Assembly: GCF_007676705.1 (NCBI RefSeq)
Contig: NZ_VEBF01000003.1
Span: 62,001 to 126,000 of the forward strand
Origin: Paenibacillus xylanexedens
GTDB lineage: Bacteria > Bacillota > Bacilli > Paenibacillales > Paenibacillaceae
DNA length: 64,000 bases
Reading direction: 5' to 3'
Positions 44,324 to 53,623 of this stretch are shown piece by piece. The notes beneath the pieces are model-generated. The model was not told where the DNA came from. It searched no databases and saw only the letters and a list, made by a program, of their open reading frames with translations. Position numbers and translations under genes: made by a program. Position 1 is the stretch's first letter. Each line of letters begins with the position of its first letter.

Positions 44324-47300
44324 TTACAGATAACCAATTCTATTTAGCATACGTTTTAGCATGACTGCCGCTTGTGCTTTTGTTGCATGTGCCAGCGGCT
44401 TAAATTCAGTATCCGACACACCATTAATAATTTCTGTCTGTACTGCTTTAGCAACAATGTCCTTGGATTTAATAGATTTCTTATCCTTGAATTTAGATAA
44501 GGTATCCTCAACTGACAGTTGAAGGGTTGCTGTTTGCCCAGCGTAATTCATTGCTCTCATCAACATAATGGCCATTTGTTCCCGGGTGATGAATCTATTG
44601 GGTTGGAATTTATTATCGCCAACACCCTCAATAATTTTCGCCTCCACTGCAGCGCCTATATATGCATAGGTTGAACTGTTTGCATTCAAATCTCGGAACT
44701 GTTGTGCAGCTGCACGATTGCCTTTTAGCCCTAATCCTTTGGCAATCAACTCAGCAAACTCTGCTCTAGTGATTTTCATATCTGGCTTAAATACAGTAAG
44801 GTTATCAGCACTTATGATCCACTTGGAGGCCAACTCTGTAATAGCATCTCGTGCCCATGGTTTTGCATTCGGGAAGCTTACCAAATGAGTCACGGGGGCT
44901 ACGATCTGATTACCGTTTAATTTACCTCTAGCAACCATTCCAGATGTTGTAGTTCTGAAAGTTGTTGGTACATAGGATAACGTCTGTGTGTTCGAATCCA
45001 CAGCAGTGAATCCGGATAAGACTGTTGACGTGTTTCCAGGAAGTTGCATCCAAAACTGACTTTTGATATTCTGTTCTACAGTTTGCCCGGTATTTCCGTT
45101 ATAGAGCTCAATATGAACTTCTGTCACGTTAGCCAGTCGCTGAGCGTTCGAACTTGTTAACATATACTCTAACGTTCCTAAGGAGAATATAGGAAGAGCC
45201 TCTAACTGCACATATAATATGGCAGTACCAGGGGCTGTTGTTATCCCTGCACTTTGTCCCATAGCCACAACTTCCAGTTGCGACAAGGGCACAAGCCAGA
45301 CACTATCACTATATTTAATGCCAAATGAACCAGTGCGATAAGTTGCAGCTATCCGAGAGAGCGTATGGAACGGGATTCCCACAGATGCTGTTGCTTCACT
45401 CTCTGGAACTTCGAACATGACGGGTTGGTTTAGTTTCCCGCTTGAATACGCATATTCAAATGCTTGGGCAAGCTTGGTCTCATCAATGGTAAACTGCCGT
45501 GTTGGACGATTGTTCCGTGAAGTTATAGTTTCGACAGCAGCTGTATCACTTTTCATAATGTACATTGATTGTCCAAAACCGGATTCAGCTGCACCTACTT
45601 CACTAATCCATGAGGGACGGCCCTCCAATGGAGCAGTGGGTGTGGTTGTAACTGTATCTACCTCTTTTATTTGCAATGTTAGTGGACCAAAAGCCGCTAC
45701 TTCAGTATTAAGAGCATCCCGAAGCGAAACTGCACCCGGTGTATAACTAACGATTCCTGTTTGTCCTGCAGATGCAGAAGTGGGCAACTTTAAAGTAACA
45801 ACTGAGCCGGATGCCGATGCGGAGCTAACAGCTACGTTATTGCTGCCAATCTGTACTCTGAACTGAGCTGGACTTAATGCAGATTCTGCCTTTAAAGCAT
45901 TACGGAAGTTAATAAGTATCGTGTCTCCTTGTAACACACCAGACAGGATCGTTCCATTTCCATATGTGTAGGTCACGGGGGTTAAATTCAAGTATCCTGC
46001 CGGGTTTCCGTTTAGGTCTGTTAGACGGCTCGTTCCAGGAACGTAAGATAGTGTCACGGTCTGTGTATCAGTGACAGACGAGGCCAATGCCAGTGTCACG
46101 AGATCATCTTCAATTTCCGAATCATTGACAAATACAGCTTTCCCGTCTACCAGTACCGAATACTGACTTTTCAAAGGTTTATTTGATTTACTTAGCGGTT
46201 CGTTGTAGCGAATCCACAGTTTATTGCCGCTGACCTCAGCGTTTTGGAACTCTGGGTTCTTCGTATCAATACTATTACGAACGTAAAATTCGCTAAATCC
46301 GGCAAGCGCTTGACCGCGACTATCCTTTACAGCCCATTCACTCGGCTGATAGGATACACGGACGACTTCACCATTCGTAATCGAACGACTAAGGTTCAGG
46401 GTGACAAGTGAACTGTTATTGGTAGAAATGCTACTTACACCCACAGAAGTTCCATCTGCAGTCACGCTGAATTGTTTGTATGCTTCACTAGAGTTAATAT
46501 ATACGGTCTCAGGATAATAGAGATTGAGCGTACTGTTATAGACGCTGCCTTCTCTAGGTTTGGACATGATTGATTCCAAACTATTTTCCACATCTCTGGC
46601 TCCGAAGGCAGCTGCCGAATTCATAGATAAATCCTGAATTTTGCGCGTTGATGATCCAGGGGAGTATCCAATGCGAACCACTTGTCCTACTGCTACACCT
46701 GTATCTAGAACTACGTAAACACTATCTCCAGACACATAAGACGTAGATACACTACGTGACTCCCCATTAACAGTAACGGAGAAACTGGATGGCAGAGGAT
46801 CAAGACTTGAGAGCAATTTATCATAGGTCAGACGAATGATGGTATTACTGTACATTTTGGAGGTTTTGAGAACAGGAGCAGTTCGATCTAACGTTAGTGT
46901 ACGGAATGTCCACGATGTGGCTCCGTTAAGTCCTGTATACAGATTACCTGATTTGTCTCGCAACACTCCTCCTGGAATATCCACGGTATAGCTTGTATTG
47001 CTAGTTAGACTACTCAATGGGATAATTCGCAGCTGTCGATGATTCGAGCTATTGACAGACGTAGATGTTGTTATTACTGCTCCACTCGCATTTCTCAGCG
47101 TTACTGATCCAGGATAGCGAGGATCCAGCTCTTTATTGAACGTCACTGCCAGTTCTCCTGTCAGTGCGACTCCACTCGCTCCGTTAGATGGTGATAGAGA
47201 AGATACAATTAAGGAAGTAGGATCAGATTGAAAAACTGTAAAGTTCCATCCATTTATTCCAGTTCCAGAGACATCATTCCCTGCCTTATCTCTTAAAGCT

Positions 47301-48049
47301 CCTTGATCTATGTTAACTGAGTATGTAGCATTATTAGAAAAACTTTTTACAGGATCAATCGTAAGCGTATTTCCGCTTATCACAACACGAGACTGTGGTA
47401 GAGTCATGTCATACCTCTCAAACTCAACACCGCCTTCGTAAATCACAATTCCCCCCACACCAACATCAATTGGATTGCTAAAAGTTACTTGTAAATTTGA
47501 ATCGCGAGTAACTGAAACTGCTCCGTTGGTTGGAAATAAAGAATTTATAGTCGTAGCCCCTAGTCCCAAGGTATAGAATGACCAAGCTTCTTCATTTAAG
47601 CCATCAAAAGGCTCATTATCTCCGTATTCAAAGGATTTCGCTCCGATTCGAATGGCGTAGTGCCCACCTTTTAATGCTTCGTTCAACTGAAAATTAATGA
47701 TTTTTCCTACACCCGGGATATCAGCGGAATCGGCTAAAACATTTACTGCAGAATTCACAGGAACTTCTGCAACCAGCTTGTTCTCCGGTAATCTGTATAT
47801 GGATATGTTTTCCTGCGTACCTGCAACCTTTCTTACCGGCTTCTGGAAGACAAGACTAAACGGTAATGTACTGTCAACGTTTATGGCGCCTAACGCTGGA
47901 ACAGACGACTCTATTCCTAATCCAGTTAAATCATTATCCGCATACGCTTTGCTTTCTTTCCACCCCATACCGCTATACCAACCTTGCGTAGTCAATAATA
48001 CAATTAACAATCCGATGATCCCTTTACGGATCAATCCTTTTATACTCAC
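44324..48049 (-). CDS. Large SLH-domain surface protein with Ig-like repeats
   Basis: About 1241 residues. The signal peptide (VSIKGLIRKGIIGLLIVLL...) ends near SKAYA. The N-terminal half has Big_5-type Ig-like domains (VNSSNHRQLRI..., GVALTGELAVTFNKELDPR) followed by SwmB-like repeats (RIGYSPGSSTRKIQDLSMNS). Three SLH domains lie at the C-terminus (ITRAEFAELIAKGLGL, ITREQMAIMLMRAMNY, ATKAQAAVMLKRMLNR). SLH domains bind a pyruvylated wall polymer, so the protein is cell-surface. The GTG at 48049, 8 nt after GGAGG, is the likely start; the longer frame lacks a signal peptide at its beginning. Confidence 0.85.
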   Translation of the reverse strand: MSIKGLIRKGIIGLLIVLLTTQGWYSGMGWKESKAYADNDLTGLGIESSVPALGAINVDSTLPFSLVFQKPVRKVAGTQENISIYRLPENKLVAEVPVNSAVNVLADSADIPGVGKIINFQLNEALKGGHYAIRIGAKSFEYGDNEPFDGLNEEAWSFYTLGLGATTINSLFPTNGAVSVTRDSNLQVTFSNPIDVGVGGIVIYEGGVEFERYDMTLPQSRVVISGNTLTIDPVKSFSNNATYSVNIDQGALRDKAGNDVSGTGINGWNFTVFQSDPTSLIVSSLSPSNGASGVALTGELAVTFNKELDPRYPGSVTLRNASGAVITTSTSVNSSNHRQLRIIPLSSLTSNTSYTVDIPGGVLRDKSGNLYTGLNGATSWTFRTLTLDRTAPVLKTSKMYSNTIIRLTYDKLLSSLDPLPSSFSVTVNGESRSVSTSYVSGDSVYVVLDTGVAVGQVVRIGYSPGSSTRKIQDLSMNSAAAFGARDVENSLESIMSKPREGSVYNSTLNLYYPETVYINSSEAYKQFSVTADGTSVGVSSISTNNSSLVTLNLSRSITNGEVVRVSYQPSEWAVKDSRGQALAGFSEFYVRNSIDTKNPEFQNAEVSGNKLWIRYNEPLSKSNKPLKSQYSVLVDGKAVFVNDSEIEDDLVTLALASSVTDTQTVTLSYVPGTSRLTDLNGNPAGYLNLTPVTYTYGNGTILSGVLQGDTILINFRNALKAESALSPAQFRVQIGSNNVAVSSASASGSVVTLKLPTSASAGQTGIVSYTPGAVSLRDALNTEVAAFGPLTLQIKEVDTVTTTPTAPLEGRPSWISEVGAAESGFGQSMYIMKSDTAAVETITSRNNRPTRQFTIDETKLAQAFEYAYSSGKLNQPVMFEVPESEATASVGIPFHTLSRIAATYRTGSFGIKYSDSVWLVPLSQLEVVAMGQSAGITTAPGTAILYVQLEALPIFSLGTLEYMLTSSNAQRLANVTEVHIELYNGNTGQTVEQNIKSQFWMQLPGNTSTVLSGFTAVDSNTQTLSYVPTTFRTTTSGMVARGKLNGNQIVAPVTHLVSFPNAKPWARDAITELASKWIISADNLTVFKPDMKITRAEFAELIAKGLGLKGNRAAAQQFRDLNANSSTYAYIGAAVEAKIIEGVGDNKFQPNRFITREQMAIMLMRAMNYAGQTATLQLSVEDTLSKFKDKKSIKSKDIVAKAVQTEIINGVSDTEFKPLAHATKAQAAVMLKRMLNRIGYL

Positions 48050-48199
48050 CTTTCGTTCCTCCTCATCCAGATTCAACTGTTTATTCCATGTATAGACCTC
48101 TTTATGTATTTCGGCAAAAAGGAAATATTTGATTAGCGAATAGTTATAATATGTAAATCTATTTACCTTTTTTGTTAATGAGATATCCATAATACTAAT

Positions 48200-48246
48200 G
48201 CAAAAAAAGAAGCCCAAGATTCCTTATAGGAATCTTGGGCTTCTAC
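48200..48246 (-). terminator. Terminator after metK
   Basis: AAGCCCAAGATTCC pairs with GGAATCTTGGGCTT around a 5-nt loop, followed by TTTTTTT on the minus strand. Confidence 0.9.
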
Positions 48247-48263
48247 ACGTGTTGAACAGAAAC

Positions 48264-49466
48264 TTACAGACCTGCTTGAGTTTTCAATAGATCTACTTTG
48301 TCCACTTGCTCCCAAGGTACATCCAGGTCAGTACGGCCGAAGTGACCGTAAGCAGCGGTTTGTTTGTAGATTGGGCGACGCAGATCCAGCATACGAATGA
48401 TGCCAGCCGGACGAAGATCGAAGTTGTTGCGAACAAGCTCAACCAATTTCTCTTCGCTGACTTTGCCAGTTCCGTATGTATCCACGTTGATCGATACCGG
48501 GTTGGCTACACCAATCGCGTAAGCGAGCTGGATTTCCACTTTGTCTGCAAGACCTGCAGCTACAAGATTTTTCGCTACGTAACGAGCCGCATATGCTGCG
48601 GAGCGGTCTACTTTTGTCGGATCTTTACCAGAGAACGCGCCACCGCCGTGACGTGCATAACCGCCGTAGGTATCTACGATGATTTTACGTCCAGTGAGGC
48701 CTGCATCTCCCTGAGGTCCGCCAATAACGAAACGGCCTGTTGGGTTGATGAAATATTTAGTCTGCTCATCCAGTAATTCAGCTGGAACGACAGGCAAGAT
48801 TACATGTTCCTTGATGTCTTTTTGGATCTGCTCCAGTGTAGTCTCTTCAGCGTGCTGAGTAGACACCACGATTGTATCCACACGTACCGGCTTGTCACCG
48901 TCGTATTCAATCGTTACTTGCGTTTTACCATCCGGACGAAGATATTCCAATGTACCGTTCTTACGCACTTCCGCCAGACGGCGTGCGATACGGTGGGACA
49001 ATGCGATTGGCAAAGGCATGAGTTCCGGTGTTTCGTTCGTTGCAAAACCGAACATCAGACCTTGGTCACCTGCACCAATGTTTTCTGTCTCACGAGCCAC
49101 TTGTTCCGGGTCACGGTTCTCAAGCGCTGCGTTAACGCCTTGGGCAATATCAGCAGACTGCTCATTCAGAGAAGTCAGAACTGCACAAGTGTTATAATCA
49201 AAACCGAACTTGGCACGTGTGTAGCCAATATCCTTAATTGTATTACGAACGATGGACGGAATGTCCACGTATTCAGAAGCTGAACTGATTTCACCGATGA
49301 CAAGCACTAAGCCTGTGGCTACGGAAACTTCGCAAGCTACGCGAGCATTGGGGTCGTTTGCAAGAAACGCGTCCAATACGGCGTCTGAGATCTGATCGCA
49401 GATTTTATCCGGATGTCCTTCGGTTACAGACTCCGATGTAAATAGATGCCGGCCTTTAACAGACAT
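48264..49466 (-). CDS. metK: S-adenosylmethionine synthetase
   Basis: Makes SAM from methionine and ATP. The 400-residue protein has TSESVTEGHPDKICDQISDA, GAGDQGLMFGFA and GGGAFSGKDPTKVDRSAAY, the family signatures in order. The ATG follows GGGAGG. Length is normal. It is set among surface-protein genes, away from other methionine genes, and supplies methyl donor for enzymes that would include FliB. Confidence 0.97.
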   Translation of the reverse strand: MSVKGRHLFTSESVTEGHPDKICDQISDAVLDAFLANDPNARVACEVSVATGLVLVIGEISSASEYVDIPSIVRNTIKDIGYTRAKFGFDYNTCAVLTSLNEQSADIAQGVNAALENRDPEQVARETENIGAGDQGLMFGFATNETPELMPLPIALSHRIARRLAEVRKNGTLEYLRPDGKTQVTIEYDGDKPVRVDTIVVSTQHAEETTLEQIQKDIKEHVILPVVPAELLDEQTKYFINPTGRFVIGGPQGDAGLTGRKIIVDTYGGYARHGGGAFSGKDPTKVDRSAAYAARYVAKNLVAAGLADKVEIQLAYAIGVANPVSINVDTYGTGKVSEEKLVELVRNNFDLRPAGIIRMLDLRRPIYKQTAAYGHFGRTDLDVPWEQVDKVDLLKTQAGL

Positions 49467-49697
49467 GAAGTTTCAACCTCCCATAACTAGTAGTATGGCG
49501 ATTGCCCGAACAAAACATGACAGCGATTCGTTCACTGTACCCTCGAAGCTTTCCAAAATGGAATAAGGACGCAGGGTCCGCAGTTGCGAAGATAAGGATT
49601 TTTCAGGTAATTGCCTCAAACGAAAATCAACCTTTCCCTAGTGGAAAAGGTTGCATACCTCAAATGCCATCTTAACGTATTTGTCAAGACGTGTCAA
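49467..49697 (-). promoter_or_regulatory. metK promoter and long leader without recognisable S-box
   Basis: TTGACA (49692-49697), 17 nt, then TAAGAT (49669-49674) form a good sigma-A promoter on the minus strand, giving a leader of about 195 nt. A hairpin AACCTTTTCC/GGAAAGGTT (49629-49652) lies early in it and further short stems follow. I do not find the SAM-I riboswitch core that precedes metK in B. subtilis. Confidence 0.55.
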
Positions 49698-49721
49698 ACG
49701 GATTGGGATAAGGAAAATGCC

Positions 49722-49994
49722 CTATAAGTGCTGCTCTGCTTGGCGAATTAGCCTTTTGGTGATCTCTCCACCAACCGATCCATTCTCGCGGGAAGTCAGA
49801 TGTCCCCACCCTTTGTATTGCCCATAGGAGTGATCACTCACTTCACCCAGTTCAGATCCAAATTCTGTATCCGCACCAGCCAAACCTCTGCCACCATAAC
49901 CCACATTGAGACCAAATTCTGCAGCAATCTCATACTTCATCTGATCCAGCATTTGACGACTTTCGGGAACGACCTTACGATTGCTTCTAGCCAT
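49722..49994 (-). CDS. Alpha/beta-type small acid-soluble spore protein with insertion
   Basis: A 90-residue protein that coats and protects spore DNA. MLDQMKYEIAAEFGLNVG is the first conserved motif with the GPR cleavage site near EIAAEFGL, and NGSVGGEITKRLIRQAEQHL is the second. Between them is an insertion of about 30 residues rich in Gly, Tyr and acidic residues (GGRGLAGADTEFGSELGEVS), longer than in standard SASPs. The ATG at 49994 follows GGAGG. Expression should be forespore-specific. Confidence 0.85.
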   Translation of the reverse strand: MARSNRKVVPESRQMLDQMKYEIAAEFGLNVGYGGRGLAGADTEFGSELGEVSDHSYGQYKGWGHLTSRENGSVGGEITKRLIRQAEQHL

Positions 49995-50142
49995 GGCTCC
50001 TGCACCTCCATTAATTGATTGTCAACAGTTATAGAGTGAGCAGGAACAAGGTTGGCTAGCCGTATTAATGTTTGTTAGAACTGGGTAATCTGAGCAAATG
50101 AAATGCATGACTAATGAATAATTCCTTATACAGCTACAAATC

Positions 50143-50745
50143 CTATTTCAGAGTATATCCACCGCGAACCATTACGGTCAGGCTATATTTGTTTCCTTCC
50201 AATACCGTGATCCCCCGTCCATCCCTTGGAAAAGAGAGCAAGTGATTGGTCGGCGCTGCCTGTCCATTCGTCAGGTCAATCCCGTCCGTCAGATCCGCTA
50301 CACCATTCGTACCTTCACTGACGATCACAGCCTTGCCGCTACGTACAATGAACTCCGCGCCAGACTTGCCGATCAGCTGTTGACCTGGCTTCACCGTTAC
50401 GATCTCAACGGCATCAGAAGCGCCTGAGACCAATGGAGGAAGGGATGTATCTCCACCTGTACTAGCTGAGTTTCCGGTTCCCGTGGAGCCTGTATTGTTA
50501 CCATTTCCTGCATTACTGTCTGTTCCCGTATTGGTATTACCGCTTCCTGTCGGGATCTTACCGCCCAAAGCCTGTTGGATCTGCTGATCTACATAACTCT
50601 TCGTTACGACTGGATCATCCGCTGTACCTGGTTGGCTGGTGCCTGCTCCAATGGCTGTATTGCTGTATACCGACCCAACCCACACGCCAACACCAATGGC
50701 GAGCGCAGCGAGGGATATTTTCATATAAGGTTTCATGTGAATCAT
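50143..50745 (-). CDS. Exported protein of unknown function
   Basis: A 200-residue protein. MKISLAALAIGVGVWVGSVY is a signal/anchor segment; PVVTKSYVDQQIQQALGGK follows, a short coiled segment often seen in Bacillota surface proteins. A Gly/Ser/Thr/Asn-rich linker (residues about 70-100) leads to a C-terminal domain of about 90 residues with KPGQQLIGKSGAEFIVRSG. The ATG at 50745 or one 9 nt downstream could be the start. I do not recognise a known family. Confidence 0.6.
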   Translation of the reverse strand: MIHMKPYMKISLAALAIGVGVWVGSVYSNTAIGAGTSQPGTADDPVVTKSYVDQQIQQALGGKIPTGSGNTNTGTDSNAGNGNNTGSTGTGNSASTGGDTSLPPLVSGASDAVEIVTVKPGQQLIGKSGAEFIVRSGKAVIVSEGTNGVADLTDGIDLTNGQAAPTNHLLSFPRDGRGITVLEGNKYSLTVMVRGGYTLK

Positions 50746-50803
50746 TTTCCTCCTCTGGTAATCTATTAACTTTAACTATAGAGAAAAAAACGCCATGCGA
50801 CAA

Positions 50804-50843
50804 GCAAAACCTCGTTTCCGTGGGAGTGGAAACGAGGTTTTGG
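50804..50843 (-). terminator. Terminator after the 865-residue protein gene
   Basis: AAAACCTCGTTTCC pairs with GGAAACGAGGTTTT around an 8-nt loop. Confidence 0.85.
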
Positions 50844-50874
50844 GGACAAATCTTACTATTACTCGAATATACAT

Positions 50875-53472
50875 TTATCTCAAATCGACAGGTTCTTCCT
50901 TCGGAAGCTTGGTCAAGTCATATCCGTAGCTCTGCTCTGCAAGACGAAGACGTTGTCCCTGGAACTGATCATCTACGCTTAAGCGATACGAACCACCACG
51001 CAACTTCTCGAAGAAGCTGTCTTCTACGCTCCAGCTCAGTGTCTGGTTGGTTCCCACTTTCAGATCGGTTCCCAAAGTCAGCTCTTTCTCATATGATTTA
51101 CCTGCTTGGTCCGTCATTGTAAGGATTAACTTGTGCTCGTTCTCACCCATCTCAATCTCTTCATTACGGGATAAGCTGTAATTCATCTCGATCTGTACAG
51201 ACGAACTTCCTGCCAGATATGCTCTCACACTGTTGGCAGTCCAAGAGTAAGGATAGAGATCAATATTGGTCAACGAGCCTTGAACGCTAATGGAGGTTGG
51301 CGGCACTTCAAATGCCAGAGCATTCACATAAGCAGTCGCTTCCCCTTCACCGGTTACAAATTTGCTGTCTGCAATACCTTCACCCACAATCAGGCGCAGG
51401 TCTGAGAAGGTAACGGACTTCGGAATCTTAGCCCAGAACGTAACAATCGACTTTTGGCCCGGTCCAGGCAGACGCTCTGCTTGCTTTGCAGTTGCTCTGT
51501 AATACTGGCCATCCGATGTTTTGAAGTAACCTACCAGTTTGCCAAGCCCACTCTGACGCAGTGATTTGTTCGTCATTTCGAATTCGGTATATACGATGTC
51601 CGATGACGTTCCCGGATAACGAATCGTTCTCCGCACACCCATTTCGGTCTCTTTATCAGCAGTACCCGATGTGTATGTCTTGCCACTTCCAACATAAGAT
51701 ACAGGCGGAATTAATCCAGACGTATTTAAAGTAATCCACTCATTCGTCTCTTCTTCACTAACTTTCTCGTTCAGACTAAGTTCCAGACGAGATATACTTA
51801 ATTCAGAAGGAATCTTGGTCAACAGGTAAGCTTCGGTTGTCATGCCGGCTCCAAGTAGCTTGCCACTTTGTGTGTAGATTAGCTTCTTGTCACCTTCAAT
51901 CTGAGCAGAATCAAGCATAAACATTGCTTCAAGCTCAGGAAGTTGAACCGTTTTGTTACCTGCATTACGAATGGTCACTTTTGCGGCAATAATATCACTA
52001 TCAAGCCACGGCAACCGCTGTAACGATCCAAAAGACACACCAAATGTACCTTTGTTATTCTTAATGACCGTTTCGGTCATCAATCCATCTCCACTGGATA
52101 CCGATTCAGGAATCCCATAGACACCTACAGGATAGGAGAAGACAAATCCATTCGTTGGAGAAGGCGTTGTGGATTCTGTGCTTTCATTTTTGTCTACCGG
52201 ACTCATCACATACAACTTGATTTTACTTGTATCTCCATCACCCTGAAGGGTTGCACTGAGCTTAATTGTCTTGAGATCGCCCGGGTTCAACTTCAATGTA
52301 TCCAATGCTTTGGTTTCAATCGGATAGACTGTTCCGTCTGTATTGCGTACCTCGAAGGTATACGTCGGCACTTTAATCACTTTTTTGCCTTCATTCTTGA
52401 GCTTCATTTGAAGGTTAAGAATATATTCACCATCATCGATTCGGACTTTAGCGGATTCAAGCAATGTAGAAAGTCGTTGTCCTTCAACAGAAATGATATT
52501 GGGCTGATTGGTAGCGACTTCTACATTCGTTTTGCTAGCCTCTGGCAATTGCAATGCAGCAACAGGAAGAACACTCTTCTCTTCACCCTGTTCTTCTACT
52601 AGCAATAGCTCAGACTTTTGCAGCTTCACTGACGTTGGGAGAGATGCCATCAGACTGAGGGCCTTATTAGCTTGAGCTTGGATGCTGACACTCGTGCTGT
52701 CTTTATCCGGAGTTAACGGGTAGTTCGTACCACTTGGCGTACGTAAGATCCATTTGATATTCGGATTTTCAAGCATTTTATAACTGATATTGTTTAAATT
52801 CACGCCAATTTTCACATACTGATTCTTATCTTCACCTGGAAACACTTTAATGCCAGATACTTTCACCTTCACCGCAGAGTCGCTTAGACGAACCGTCTTT
52901 GGCTTACCTACAGGCGTAGTAATGCTATAGGATGCGGGCACGTTAAACTTACCCAGCGTACGTTCATAGTTAGCTTGACTGAAATCCCATTTCACGATGA
53001 GGAAGTTCAGATCACTCAGTTTCACCTCGCGACCCACTTTCATGACATAGGTCAGGTCAACTGTTGATCCAGGCGGGACGGTTTTCTTTTCCTGATCTTT
53101 TGCAATCAGTTTAGGTGAGAACGATGTTCCACCCTTAGTTTTCACTTTGCTCCAGTAATCGAGCATCATCATTGGGGTGCTGTCATTGTTTTTATAAGAC
53201 AATGTATACGTAACCACATTGCCATCATCCTGCGCCAAGATATTGACATCTGTTAATCTTACGGAACTTCGCGCTGTCACTTTAACAGCTGAGAGATTAC
53301 CGAGTGTATGTACAACCTGTTTCGTGGTTGTTGTCGTTTTCTTCGATGTACTGCTATTTGAACTGGTGGCAGACGTTTTATTGGTTGTACTCGCTGCCAT
53401 GGCGATGCCAGCTGTTGAACTAATTAACATCGCACTCGCGAGCAAGCTCACAAACATATTCTTTTGATTCAC
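50875..53472 (-). CDS. Large exported repeat protein of unknown function
   Basis: About 865 residues. After the signal peptide (FVSLLASAMLISSTAGIAMA) a Ser/Thr-rich linker leads to at least six domains of about 110-140 residues. Each runs through short beta-strands with an Asn/Gly turn and a proline-glycine step (TVPPGSTVDLTYVM, KLNPGDLKTIKL, GPGQKSIVTFWA). This is the look of an Ig-like beta-sandwich repeat, near DUF4352 in style, but I cannot name it. It lacks SLH domains and any obvious LPXTG anchor. The GTG at 53472 follows GGGAGG. It lies directly downstream of the S-layer gene. Confidence 0.7.
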   Translation of the reverse strand: MNQKNMFVSLLASAMLISSTAGIAMAASTTNKTSATSSNSSTSKKTTTTTKQVVHTLGNLSAVKVTARSSVRLTDVNILAQDDGNVVTYTLSYKNNDSTPMMMLDYWSKVKTKGGTSFSPKLIAKDQEKKTVPPGSTVDLTYVMKVGREVKLSDLNFLIVKWDFSQANYERTLGKFNVPASYSITTPVGKPKTVRLSDSAVKVKVSGIKVFPGEDKNQYVKIGVNLNNISYKMLENPNIKWILRTPSGTNYPLTPDKDSTSVSIQAQANKALSLMASLPTSVKLQKSELLLVEEQGEEKSVLPVAALQLPEASKTNVEVATNQPNIISVEGQRLSTLLESAKVRIDDGEYILNLQMKLKNEGKKVIKVPTYTFEVRNTDGTVYPIETKALDTLKLNPGDLKTIKLSATLQGDGDTSKIKLYVMSPVDKNESTESTTPSPTNGFVFSYPVGVYGIPESVSSGDGLMTETVIKNNKGTFGVSFGSLQRLPWLDSDIIAAKVTIRNAGNKTVQLPELEAMFMLDSAQIEGDKKLIYTQSGKLLGAGMTTEAYLLTKIPSELSISRLELSLNEKVSEEETNEWITLNTSGLIPPVSYVGSGKTYTSGTADKETEMGVRRTIRYPGTSSDIVYTEFEMTNKSLRQSGLGKLVGYFKTSDGQYYRATAKQAERLPGPGQKSIVTFWAKIPKSVTFSDLRLIVGEGIADSKFVTGEGEATAYVNALAFEVPPTSISVQGSLTNIDLYPYSWTANSVRAYLAGSSSVQIEMNYSLSRNEEIEMGENEHKLILTMTDQAGKSYEKELTLGTDLKVGTNQTLSWSVEDSFFEKLRGGSYRLSVDDQFQGQRLRLAEQSYGYDLTKLPKEEPVDLR

Positions 53473-53569
53473 TTCCAAACCTCCCATAAGTTGCTTGTTG
53501 CTCTTATAGTATAAACGTTTGGAAAGGTGAGAAAGTTACGATGTTGTTGTGTTTTATCGAATAAACCAC

Positions 53570-53607
53570 AATAAAAAAAGACCCTTAGATTTCTCTAAGG
53601 GTCTTCT
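53570..53607 (-). terminator. Terminator after the S-layer gene
   Basis: AAGACCCTTAGA pairs with TCTAAGGGTCTT around a 4-nt loop, followed by TTTTTTT on the minus strand. Confidence 0.9.
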
Positions 53608-53623
53608 CTAAAAAACTTATAAA

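Noticed and set aside
49467..49697. A standard SAM-I riboswitch before metK
   Set aside because: The core sequence and four-helix junction could not be found by reading; only a simple hairpin and short stems are seen.
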